58,200 nucleotides of DNA from positions 1 through 58,200 of the forward strand of contig JAKLFE010000027.1 in the NCBI GenBank assembly GCA_022711355.1. Direction: 5' to 3'. A model generated the notes under the pieces. The model was not told the origin of the DNA, ran no database searches, and worked only from the letters and a program-made list of their open reading frames with translations. Of the stretch, positions 26,999-34,201 are shown in pieces. How positions within the stretch are numbered: position 1 is the stretch's first letter; each line of letters opens with the position of its first letter. The translations under genes and the position numbers were made by a program. Source of the DNA: Spirochaetota bacterium. GTDB taxonomy: Bacteria; Spirochaetota; Spirochaetia; Treponematales; Rectinemataceae.

Positions 26999-27036
26999 TT
27001 AACGCCCCCTTAACGCCACCCCGCGCATTCTTAACG
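26999..27036 (+). promoter_or_regulatory. Three TTAACG half-sites upstream of trk operon 1
   Basis: TTAACG occurs at 26999, 27010 and 27031, that is at intervals of 11 and 21 nt, one and two helical turns. GAAT follows 12 nt after the start of the last site. The same layout recurs at 30557-30594 ahead of the kdpDE unit. OmpR/KdpE-family regulators bind tandem direct repeats at about 11-nt spacing. An AT-rich CATATA (27072-27077) just before the ATG at 27081 may be the -10. Confidence 0.65.
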
Positions 27037-27080
27037 GCTCCCGAATAGGCCGGGGGGGCCGCGCTCGAGATCATATACCC

Positions 27081-27701
27081 ATGTTCGCGATGATAGCGGG
27101 ATGCGGAAGGCTGGGCGCGGCGCTCGCGCGCGTCCTGTCGTCCCAGGGGAACGACGTCGTGGTGGTCGGGGAGGATATCGACCCGAGGAGGCTCGGGGGC
27201 GAGTTCGACGGGACCACCGTGCCGGGGAGCCCTATCGACGAGGGCCTGCTCGCGCTCGCCGGTATCGGGCAAGCCGACATCTTCGTGGCCGCGACCGCGG
27301 ACGACCGGCTCAACGCGATGGCGGCGCAGCTAGCCCGCGAGGTCTTCGAGGTGCCGGCGGCCCTGGCCCGCATCTCCGATCCCTCCCTCGAGTCCTTCTA
27401 TCGAGGGATCGGCCTGGACACCGTCTGCCCGACCTCAACCGCCGTCAACCAGGTGCTCGATCGCATCAGGGAGGAGTCCTTCTCCTCCCTCAGGGGCTGG
27501 ATCGATCCCGGGATCGTGGGCATCCGGCCGCCGGCCGAATGGCTGGGCAAGGCCCTGGGCGAGCTCGAGCCGCCCGGCGGGAAGGCCTTCGCCGGGGTCC
27601 TGGCGGCCGGGATAGCGGCGGTCGCCGGGGAGGCGCGGCCGATAGCGGAGGGCGACGTGGTGCTCCTGCGCCGCGCGCCGCGCGAGGGGGCATCGCCGTG
27701 A
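27081..27701 (+). CDS. TrkA-type RCK protein (first of a split pair)
   Basis: A 206-aa K+ channel-gating protein with one RCK_N domain (GCGRLGAALARVL Rossmann loop, acidic end of strand 2 VVVVGEDID) and a short RCK_C-like tail (from about residue 145, IDPGIVGIRPPAEWLG). ATAADDRLNAMAAQLARE matches the conserved TrkA helix. It binds NAD(H) or ATP and gates the TrkH pore. Together with the next gene it makes up the two halves that full-length TrkA has in one chain. The stop overlaps the next GTG start (GTGA). The ATG lacks a Shine-Dalgarno and may be leaderless. Confidence 0.92.
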   Translation: MFAMIAGCGRLGAALARVLSSQGNDVVVVGEDIDPRRLGGEFDGTTVPGSPIDEGLLALAGIGQADIFVAATADDRLNAMAAQLAREVFEVPAALARISDPSLESFYRGIGLDTVCPTSTAVNQVLDRIREESFSSLRGWIDPGIVGIRPPAEWLGKALGELEPPGGKAFAGVLAAGIAAVAGEARPIAEGDVVLLRRAPREGASP

Positions 27702-28366
27702 GGTACGTCCTCGTCGTCGGAGCCGGCAAGGTGGGATTCTACCTCGCCGAGGCCCTCCTCCGATCCGGCTACCGGGTCGGGCTCGTCGAGGCCGACCCGG
27801 CCCGCGCGGCTAAGGTCGCCGAGGCCCTCGGCACGACCGTGATCAACGGCGACGGGACCGAGCTCGAGGTCCTCGAGGACGCCGAGGCCGGGGAGGCAAC
27901 CTACCTGGTCGCCGCGACGGGGAGGGACGAGGTCAACCTCGCCCTCTGCCAGATGGCCAAGCACCGCTTCCGGGTGCCTTTCTCCGTGGCCCGGGTGATC
28001 GACCCCAAGAGCGAGGGCATCTTCAAGCGCCTCGGCGTCGACGCGACCATCAGCGCCACGGCCATCGCGGCCCAGACGATCGAGAACGTGCTGCCCTCGA
28101 ACGGCATGCGGCTCTTCTCCCTCTTCGCGGGCGGGGAGGTCGAGCTCGCGGAGCTGGAGCTCCGCGAGGCCTCGCCCGCGACGGGGAGCGCGGTCATGGG
28201 CCTCAGGCTGCCCGAGGACTGCGTCCTCATCGCCCTCATCCGCGGAGGCTCGGTATCCTTCCCGCGCGGGAAGACCCTCCTCCGAGCGGGCGACCGCGTC
28301 TTCGCCCTCGCGCGGCGGGGATCGGCCGAGGCGCTCAAGGCCGCCCTCCTGGGAGGCTCCGCGTGA
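27698..28366 (+). CDS. TrkA-type RCK protein (second of a split pair)
   Basis: A 222-aa RCK protein starting at GTG 27698 inside the stop of the previous gene. GAGKVGFYLAEALL is the dinucleotide-binding loop, VGLVEADPARAAKVAEALG strand 2 with the ribose-binding Glu, INGDGTELEVLEDA strand 3 and AATGRDEVNLALCQMAK the next helix. RCK_C covers about 140-222 (EVELAELELREASPATGS). It is closer to canonical TrkA than its partner, so this subunit probably carries the nucleotide response. It overlaps the small membrane-peptide gene by 4 nt (GTGA). Confidence 0.93.
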   Translation: MRYVLVVGAGKVGFYLAEALLRSGYRVGLVEADPARAAKVAEALGTTVINGDGTELEVLEDAEAGEATYLVAATGRDEVNLALCQMAKHRFRVPFSVARVIDPKSEGIFKRLGVDATISATAIAAQTIENVLPSNGMRLFSLFAGGEVELAELELREASPATGSAVMGLRLPEDCVLIALIRGGSVSFPRGKTLLRAGDRVFALARRGSAEALKAALLGGSA

Positions 28367-28509
28367 GCCCCTACGTCTCGCCGCGGCAGGTCGCCGAGCG
28401 CCGCCAGAGCGGCCGCAGGGCGGCGGCCGGGATACTGGTCGAGGGCTGCTTCGCCCTCTCGCTCCTCGGCCTGGGCTACCTCCTCAGCCTCCTCGCCGCG
28501 GCGCTATGA
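28363..28509 (+). CDS. 48-aa single-TM peptide embedded in the trk operon
   Basis: A GTG start at 28363 overlaps the TrkA stop (GTGA) and the frame ends with TGA 10 nt before trkH. The peptide has a basic N-terminal half (SPYVSPRQVAERRQSGRRAA) and one hydrophobic helix of about 22 residues rich in Leu and Gly, ending at the C terminus. This gives a Cin-in topology with Arg residues inside. The tight overlap on both sides shows it is translated as part of the operon. By position it recalls KdpF or other small accessory subunits of K+ pumps, but I see no sequence match. Role inferred: assembly or stabilisation of TrkH. Confidence 0.72.
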   Translation: MSPYVSPRQVAERRQSGRRAAAGILVEGCFALSLLGLGYLLSLLAAAL

Positions 28510-28518
28510 GGGCGTGCC

Positions 28519-30027
28519 ATGCTCGATAGGCCGAGGGCCGGCGACTGGAAGATCGTCTGCGCCTATACGGGCAAGGCGCTGATCGGCGTCGGGGCCCTCC
28601 ACGCCCTGCCCCTGGCGACGGCCCTGGCCTGCGCCGAGTGGGCCAGCCTCGTCGACTTCCTCGCGGGCCTCGGGGCGACGATGGCGGCGGGATGCGCGAT
28701 GGCCCTGCTCGGGAAGACCGAGAGGAAGCCGAGCTGGATGCACGGCATGGTGACCGGCGGGATATCCTGGCTCGCCGTCATGGTCATGGCGGCAATCCCC
28801 TACTGGCTCTCCGGCCACTACCTGTCCTACCTGGACGCGATGTTCGACGTCATGAGCGGCTTCACGACGACGGGGCTCACCCTCGTCCAGGATCTCGACC
28901 ACCTCTCCGTCAGTCTCAACATGTGGCGCCACCTCCTCACCTTCGTCGGCGGCCAGGGGGTCATCGTCCTCGCCCTCAGCTTCCTCGTGAAGGACTCCGC
29001 GGGGGGCTACAAGCTCTACGTCGGGGAGGGCAAGGACGAGCGCCTCTTCCCGAGCGTCTTCCACACGGCGAAGGCCATCTGGAAGATCAGCCTCGTCTAC
29101 CTCGGGGTCGGCGCCGCGGCCCTCTGGCTCGCGGGCCTCTCCATCGGGCTCGGCCCCGCGCGGGCCTTCCTCCACGGCCTGTGGATCTATATGGCCGCCT
29201 GGAGCACCGGCGGCTTCGCGCCGATGTCGCAGAACATCCTCTATTACCACTCTGGGCTCTACGAGGCGCTGACCCTCGTCTTCTTCATCGTCGGATCCTT
29301 CAACTTCGCCCTCCACCATGCGGTTTGGAGCGGGAACCGCAGAGAGATATACCGGAACATCGAGACGGTCTCCTTCGCGACGACGATGAGCCTCCTCGCC
29401 CTCCTCGGCTGCCGGGGCCTCCAGCGCCTCGGGGTCTACCCGGACGCCGTCTCCCTCTTCCGCAAGGGCTTCTACCACCTGGCCTCCGCGCATACGACGA
29501 CCGGCTACATGACCCTCTACCCGCGGCAGCTGGCCCTCGAGTGGGGCGACCTCGCCTTGCTCGCCATGATCGCGGCCATGCTCGTCGGAGGAAGCGCCTG
29601 CTCCACGGCCGGCGGCTTCAAGGGCCTCCGCGTGGGCATCATCTGGAAGGCGGTCGTCCAGGACACGAGGCGCCTGCTCAAGCCGAGCTCGGCGGTCTTC
29701 ACCCAGGGCTTCCATTATCACGGGGAGCGCTCCCTGGGCGAGCAGCAGCTGCGGAGCGCGGCGCTCATCGTCATCATGTACGTCGCGATGTTCGCCCTCA
29801 TCGCCATGGCGGGGACGGCTTGCGGCTACCCCTTCCTCGACGCGGCCTTCGAAGCCGCCTCGGTCACGGGCAACGTGGGACTGTCCATCGGCGTGACGAG
29901 CGCCGCGATGCCCGCCCCCCTCAAGCTCGTCTACATCCTCGGGATGTGGGCGGGGAGGCTCGAGTTCATGGCCGTCCTCGCGACCATCGCCTTCGTCGCC
30001 GCGGCCCTGCGGGGGAAGCGGCGATGA
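28519..30027 (+). CDS. trkH: TrkH-family K+ uptake pore (system 1)
   Basis: A 502-aa membrane protein with about ten helices and four P-loop repeats. Selectivity Gly segments include VMSGFTTTGLTL (first), GGQGVIVL, WSTGGFAPMS, ASAHTTTGYMTLY and SVTGNVGLSI. GGSACSTAGGFKGLRV precedes the last repeats. It admits K+ (or Na+) driven by the membrane potential and is gated by RCK rings. A helix-breaking insertion after the second P-loop (GGYKLYVGEGKDERLF) resembles the KtrB/TrkH subgroup. Its stop overlaps the ATG of the next gene (ATGA). Confidence 0.95.
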   Translation: MLDRPRAGDWKIVCAYTGKALIGVGALHALPLATALACAEWASLVDFLAGLGATMAAGCAMALLGKTERKPSWMHGMVTGGISWLAVMVMAAIPYWLSGHYLSYLDAMFDVMSGFTTTGLTLVQDLDHLSVSLNMWRHLLTFVGGQGVIVLALSFLVKDSAGGYKLYVGEGKDERLFPSVFHTAKAIWKISLVYLGVGAAALWLAGLSIGLGPARAFLHGLWIYMAAWSTGGFAPMSQNILYYHSGLYEALTLVFFIVGSFNFALHHAVWSGNRREIYRNIETVSFATTMSLLALLGCRGLQRLGVYPDAVSLFRKGFYHLASAHTTTGYMTLYPRQLALEWGDLALLAMIAAMLVGGSACSTAGGFKGLRVGIIWKAVVQDTRRLLKPSSAVFTQGFHYHGERSLGEQQLRSAALIVIMYVAMFALIAMAGTACGYPFLDAAFEAASVTGNVGLSIGVTSAAMPAPLKLVYILGMWAGRLEFMAVLATIAFVAAALRGKRR

Positions 30028-30560
30028 GGGGCTTCCGGCTCGCCGCCCTCCTCGCGGCCGCGGCCTGCCTCGCCGCCGCTCCGGATGCGGCGCTCGCCGC
30101 CGATCTAATGTCGCCTAACGCGGTATCGTCATCCCAGCTCGTCGAGGAAGCGAAGCGCCTCGACGGCGCGTCGATCTCCTTCGAGGGAGAGGTCATCGGC
30201 GAAGCCATGCCCCGGCGGGACGGGGCATGGATCAACGTCTCCGACGGGGCCTACGCGATCGGCGTCTGGCTTCCGGCCTCGGAGCTCGGGAAGGTCCGGC
30301 GCTTCGGATCCTACCGCTGGAAGGGGGATCGGCTGCGCGTCGTCGGCTCCTTCAACCGCGCCTGCCCCGAGCACGGGGGCGACCTCGACATCCACGCGCG
30401 GTCCGTCGAGGTGCTCGAGCCGGGATCGCCCATCGAGCACGGCGTGCCGCGGGAGCGCATCGCCGCGGCCGCCCTCCTCCTGGCCGCCGGCTCCCTATCC
30501 TTCCTCCTCTGGAGGAAGCGGTCGCGGAACTCGGACGAGAGCCGGCCCGCCCGGGATTAA
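30024..30560 (+). CDS. Exported OB-fold-like protein with C-terminal anchor
   Basis: A 178-aa protein beginning with a signal peptide (MRGFRLAALLAAAACLAAAP). The middle, residues about 45-135, looks like a single OB-fold: SISFEGEVIGEAMPRRDG, WINVSDGAYAIGVWLP, GDRLRVVGSFNRACPEHGGD and IHARSVEVLEPG. A hydrophobic helix (AAAALLLAAGSLSFLLW) and a basic tail RKRSRN anchor it with the OB domain outside. It is translationally coupled to trkH. I know of no described partner of TrkH with this build. Nucleic-acid binding is unlikely outside the membrane; a scaffold or sensor role is inference. Confidence 0.72.
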   Translation: MRGFRLAALLAAAACLAAAPDAALAADLMSPNAVSSSQLVEEAKRLDGASISFEGEVIGEAMPRRDGAWINVSDGAYAIGVWLPASELGKVRRFGSYRWKGDRLRVVGSFNRACPEHGGDLDIHARSVEVLEPGSPIEHGVPRERIAAAALLLAAGSLSFLLWRKRSRNSDESRPARD

Positions 30561-30594
30561 CCTCCCCTTAACGGGGATGACGCGGCTCTTAACG
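30557..30594 (+). promoter_or_regulatory. Three TTAAC half-sites upstream of the kdpDE unit
   Basis: TTAACC at 30557 and TTAACG at 30568 and 30589, again 11 and 21 nt apart, with GAAT 12 nt after the start of the last site. This copies the pattern at 26999-27036. A TAGATT box at 30627-30632 could be the -10, which would place the last site near -47. Autoregulation by the KdpE-like protein is the simplest reading. Confidence 0.65.
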
Positions 30595-30649
30595 GGGCTC
30601 GAATGGCCGCGGCCCTCCATCGTCCGTAGATTGAGGGCGGAGGCTAGAG

Positions 30650-30829
30650 ATGAGGATCGTCACCGGGCCCCGCGAGTCCAAACGCGAGGCGCCCCGGCCC
30701 CGCCGCCTGTCCCGGTCGAGCCCGAGCCTGCGCGAGCTCCTCGACCTGCTCGCGGCGATGACGCCCATGGGGAAGGCGGAGCTGGCGAAGCGGCGGAGGC
30801 GCGAGCATCCGGAGGATGCGCGGCGTTGA
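30650..30829 (+). CDS. 59-aa Arg-rich small protein upstream of the sensor kinase
   Basis: An ATG at 30650 is preceded by GGAGG 6 nt upstream, one of the better ribosome sites in the window. The 59-residue product is strongly basic at both ends (PRESKREAPRPRRLSRSS; AKRRRREHPEDARR) around a short amphipathic helix with LRELLDLLAAMTPMGK. It has no membrane segment. It lies between the TTAAC sites and the KdpD-like gene and is 39 nt before the latter, so it is the first cistron of that transcript. Function unknown; a leader peptide or a small regulator of the kinase is possible. Confidence 0.62.
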   Translation: MRIVTGPRESKREAPRPRRLSRSSPSLRELLDLLAAMTPMGKAELAKRRRREHPEDARR

Positions 30830-30868
30830 CCTCGGCGGGCCGGCGCCGCATACTCGGCAGGGAGGCGT

Positions 30869-33499
30869 ATGACCGGGAACGAAGGCGCGAGGACCGGGAG
30901 CATCGAGGGGGGGCGGCGGGAAGCCAGCTCCCGAACGACTCTCCCTCGGCTCAGGATATACCTCGCCCCCTGCGCGGGAGCCGGCGCGACCTGGGCCATG
31001 CTCGGCGCCGCCGCCTCCGCGGCGGCCGGGGGCGCCGATATCGTCGCCGGGGCGGTCGACTGCCGCGGCCGCCCCGAGGAGGAGGACCTCCTCGCGAGGC
31101 TCGAGGCGGCGCCGCGGGCGCCCGGCCGCCCGAGCCCGCCCCGGGCCGAGCTGGACCTCGACGCCGTGATCGAGCGCCGGCCGGGCATCGCCCTCGTGGA
31201 CGAGCTCGAGCGCCCGAACGGGCCGGGGGCCAGGCATCGCCGCCGCTGGCAGGACGCGCTCGAGCTCCTCGACCGGGGGATATCGGTCTGGGCGACGCTG
31301 CGCGTATCCAGCATCGAGAGCGTCTCCGACCTCGTCGAGGGGGGGAAGGCCGAGGAGCTCGTCCCCGACACCTTCCTCGACCGGGCCGACGAGATCGAGC
31401 TCGTCCCCGTCGCTCCCTCCGAGCTCGCGCGGCGCGTCGCGGAAGGCAGGGCCCGAGCCTCGCCGGAGCTGCCCGCCGAGGGAGGGGGCGCCGCCTTCGA
31501 GCGGCGGCTCGCCCTCCTCGAGGGCCTCGCGGCGCGCTACGCCGCCCGCGCGGCGGGAAGGAGGCGGGCCCGCGCCGGAGCGGGGGCGGCGGCCGGGCAG
31601 ACCCTCGGCGAGCGCATCCTCGTCGCCGTGGGCCCCTCGCCGAGCTCCGCCCATCTCGTCCGCTGGGCGCGCCGCAGCGCCGACGCCCTCCGCGCCGATT
31701 GGATCGCCCTCCACGTCGACGACGGGAGGCGCCGCCCGGCCGGGGAGGAGGCGCGGCTCGAGTCCAACCTCGCCCTCGCCCGCAAGCTCGGGGCCGAGAC
31801 CGTCGTGGTGCCGGGCGACGACATCGCCGAGGCCGTGGTCGGCGCGGCGCGGGCCCGCGCCTGCTCCCTCATCGTCCTCGGGCGCTCGGGGCTCTCGAGG
31901 CTCGGCCCCCTGCCGAGGCGGCCCACGGTCAGCGACCGGATCGTCCGCGAGGCGGGGGACATCGACGTATCGGTCGTGCAGGACGCCTCGACGCCGCGGG
32001 CCGACCTCACAACGGCCGCGGCGCGGCGCTTCTTCGCCGCGCCGGCGCGGCAGTACGCCCTCCTCGCCCTCGCCTTCGCCGCGGTCACCGCCGCGGGAGC
32101 CCTCCTCTCCCCCGCCATCGGCTACCGCTCGATCGCCCTGCTCTACCTCGGCGCGGTCGTCGGCCTGTCCTTCCTCGCCAAGCCGGGCCCCGTCGCCGCG
32201 ACCGCGGCGATCAGCGCCCTCGCCCTCAACTTCCTCTTCATCCCGCCGCGCCTCACCTTCAGCATCGGCTCCCCCGAGGACTGGGTCCTCTTCGCCGCGT
32301 ACTTCCTCGTGTCCTCGTCGACGGGCTCCCTCGTCTCGCGGCTGCGCTCGAGCCAGGCCCTCCTCGCTGAGCGCGAGGCCCGCGCCGCCTTCCTCTTCGA
32401 GGCGGCCCAGGGCCTCGCCGAGTGCCGCGGCGCGAGGGAGGCCGCGGAGGAGGCGGCCCGACTGGTCCAGGCCCGCTACCGCGCCGAGGCCGCGGTCCTG
32501 GCGGACGGCGCGGCGGGAGGATCGGCGGGCCTCGGGCCGAGCGAGTCCGCGGCCGCCGCCTACGCGGTCGAGCGCCGGTCGATCTGCGGCGCGTTGAGCG
32601 ACACGTATCCGGAGTCGCGGTTCCGCTTCGTGCCCGCGGAGGCGCGGGGGCGGGCGGTAGGCGCGATCGGCGTCGTCCCCCCGCCCGGCCGGGTCTGGAC
32701 CAGGGGCGACGACAACCTCCTAAGCTCGCTCGGCAGGACGCTGGCCCTCACCGCGGAGCGCGCGTCGGCCGAGTCGCGCAGCCGCAAGGCCGCGCTGGAG
32801 CTCGAGTCCGACCGCTTGGGCCGCATCCTCCTCGATTCCGTGTCGCACGAGCTGCGGACCCCCCTCACGACGATCGTCGGCTCGATCAGCGCCCTCCGGG
32901 ACGAGTCCTTGAGCGTCGATCCAGGCTCCCGCCGCGAGCTCCTCGAGAGCGCCCTCGAGGCCTCGAACCGCCTGGGCCGGGTCGTCGAGGACCTCCTCTC
33001 CCTGAGCCGCATCGAGTCGGGCCTCCTCCGCCTCTCGCGCCGCGCGGCGTATCCGGCCGACCTCGCCCGGTCGGCGATCGAGGCGGCCGGCCCGGCCGCG
33101 CGGGGAAGGGATATCCGCGTGACCCTGCCCGGGCCCGAGCTGCTCGCCCGGGTCGACGACGTCCTCGTAGCCCGCCTCGCGGCCAACCTCCTGCGCAACG
33201 CCTCGAGCTACTCGCCGCCGGGCGCGCCCGTCGACTTCGCCGTCGAGGCCCGCGGCGGCGACCTGTCGATACGGGTTCGGGACTACGGGAGCGGCCTGCC
33301 CGAGGGCGAGCTCGAATCGGCGTTCGAGCGCTTCCGCCGCGGCTCCCGCCGGGGGCCCGGGGGCCTCGGCCTCGGGCTCGCGATCTGCCGCGGCATAGCC
33401 GAGGCCCACGGAGGCTCGATTACGGCGCGCAACGCGCCGGGCGGGGGCCTGGAGGTCGTGGCGACCTTCCCCGCCTGCGTCGAGGAAGGAGTCCCCTGA
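30869..33499 (+). CDS. kdpD: KdpD-type sensor histidine kinase with degenerate Walker A
   Basis: An 876-aa kinase with full KdpD layout. Residues about 30-215 are the KdpD N-terminal domain (APCAGAGATWAML; VDELERPNGPGARHRRRWQD). About 248-375 is a USP domain (ERILVAVGPSPSSAHL). About 390-485 is the four-helix DUF4118 membrane domain, followed by a GAF-like stretch. HisKA is at about 648-715, with the phospho-acceptor His660 in SVSHELRTPL, and HATPase_c at about 760-870 (NLLRNASSYS; VRDYGSGLP; GLGLAICRGIA). The usual Walker A GxxxGVGKT is here GAGAT, without the Lys. KdpD senses K+ and osmotic stress and phosphorylates KdpE. No kdpFABC is present; trk genes flank it. GGAGG precedes the ATG by 3 nt. 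Confidence 0.93.
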   Translation: MTGNEGARTGSIEGGRREASSRTTLPRLRIYLAPCAGAGATWAMLGAAASAAAGGADIVAGAVDCRGRPEEEDLLARLEAAPRAPGRPSPPRAELDLDAVIERRPGIALVDELERPNGPGARHRRRWQDALELLDRGISVWATLRVSSIESVSDLVEGGKAEELVPDTFLDRADEIELVPVAPSELARRVAEGRARASPELPAEGGGAAFERRLALLEGLAARYAARAAGRRRARAGAGAAAGQTLGERILVAVGPSPSSAHLVRWARRSADALRADWIALHVDDGRRRPAGEEARLESNLALARKLGAETVVVPGDDIAEAVVGAARARACSLIVLGRSGLSRLGPLPRRPTVSDRIVREAGDIDVSVVQDASTPRADLTTAAARRFFAAPARQYALLALAFAAVTAAGALLSPAIGYRSIALLYLGAVVGLSFLAKPGPVAATAAISALALNFLFIPPRLTFSIGSPEDWVLFAAYFLVSSSTGSLVSRLRSSQALLAEREARAAFLFEAAQGLAECRGAREAAEEAARLVQARYRAEAAVLADGAAGGSAGLGPSESAAAAYAVERRSICGALSDTYPESRFRFVPAEARGRAVGAIGVVPPPGRVWTRGDDNLLSSLGRTLALTAERASAESRSRKAALELESDRLGRILLDSVSHELRTPLTTIVGSISALRDESLSVDPGSRRELLESALEASNRLGRVVEDLLSLSRIESGLLRLSRRAAYPADLARSAIEAAGPAARGRDIRVTLPGPELLARVDDVLVARLAANLLRNASSYSPPGAPVDFAVEARGGDLSIRVRDYGSGLPEGELESAFERFRRGSRRGPGGLGLGLAICRGIAEAHGGSITARNAPGGGLEVVATFPACVEEGVP

Positions 33500-34188
33500 T
33501 GCGCGTGCTGGCGATCGACGACGAGGCGCAGATCAGGCGCCTGCTCGAGATAGCCTTAGGCGGGCGCGGCTGGGAGGTCTTCAGCTCGGCGACGGGCTTC
33601 GAGGGGCTCCAGGCCGCGGGATCCTGCAAGCCCGACGTCGTCCTCCTCGACCTGAACCTCCCCGACATGAGCGGCGCCGAGGCGCTCGGCCGGCTCCGCG
33701 AATGGAGCACGGTGCCCGTCGTCGTGGTCTCGGTCCGCGACTCGGAGGAGGACATCGTGGCCCTCCTCAACGCGGGCGCCGACGATTACGTCACCAAGCC
33801 CTTCTACACGAACGAGCTCGCGGCGCGGATCGAGGCGGTGCACCGCCGCCGCGCGCCGGAGCGCGGGGGGGCGCTCGCCACCGGGCGGCTCCGCATCGAC
33901 CGCGATACCCGCGAGGTCCTCGTCGCCGGAGAGAAGGCGCGGCTGACCCCGACGGAATACGCCCTCCTCGAGCTCCTCGCGCGCAACATGGGCAGGATCG
34001 TCACCCGCGACCGGATCCTGCGCGAGGTCTGGGGGCCCGCGGGGGAATCCGAGGAAGGCAACCTCCGCGTCTTCGTCAACGCCCTGCGCAAGAAGATCGA
34101 GGCCGAGCCGGCGAGGCCCTCGCTCCTCGTGACCGAGGCGGGCGTAGGCTACCGCCTCCTGGCCCTCCCTCCCGAGGGCGAGCCCTAG
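33499..34188 (+). CDS. kdpE: KdpE-type OmpR-family response regulator
   Basis: A 229-aa regulator whose ATG overlaps the kinase stop (TGATG). The receiver domain (1-118) has the acidic pair D7/D8 in AIDDEAQ, the phospho-acceptor D51 in VVLLDLNLPDMSG, a Ser/Thr at VVVVSVRD and Lys in DDYVTKPF. The C-terminal winged helix (about 130-225) ends with LVTEAGVGYRLL, preceded by the recognition region NLRVFVNALRKKIE. These proteins bind direct repeats as dimers. The TTAAC repeat sets at 26999 and 30557 are the likely sites, which would make the Trk operon and this unit its regulon. It converges on the second trk pair 14 nt away. Confidence 0.95.
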   Translation: MRVLAIDDEAQIRRLLEIALGGRGWEVFSSATGFEGLQAAGSCKPDVVLLDLNLPDMSGAEALGRLREWSTVPVVVVSVRDSEEDIVALLNAGADDYVTKPFYTNELAARIEAVHRRRAPERGGALATGRLRIDRDTREVLVAGEKARLTPTEYALLELLARNMGRIVTRDRILREVWGPAGESEEGNLRVFVNALRKKIEAEPARPSLLVTEAGVGYRLLALPPEGEP

Positions 34189-34201
34189 CGCCGGCGGCCG
34201 G

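Noticed and set aside
28363..28509. KdpF itself
   Set aside because: Size and topology are alike, but no kdpA, kdpB or kdpC follows and no residue pattern specific to KdpF is seen.
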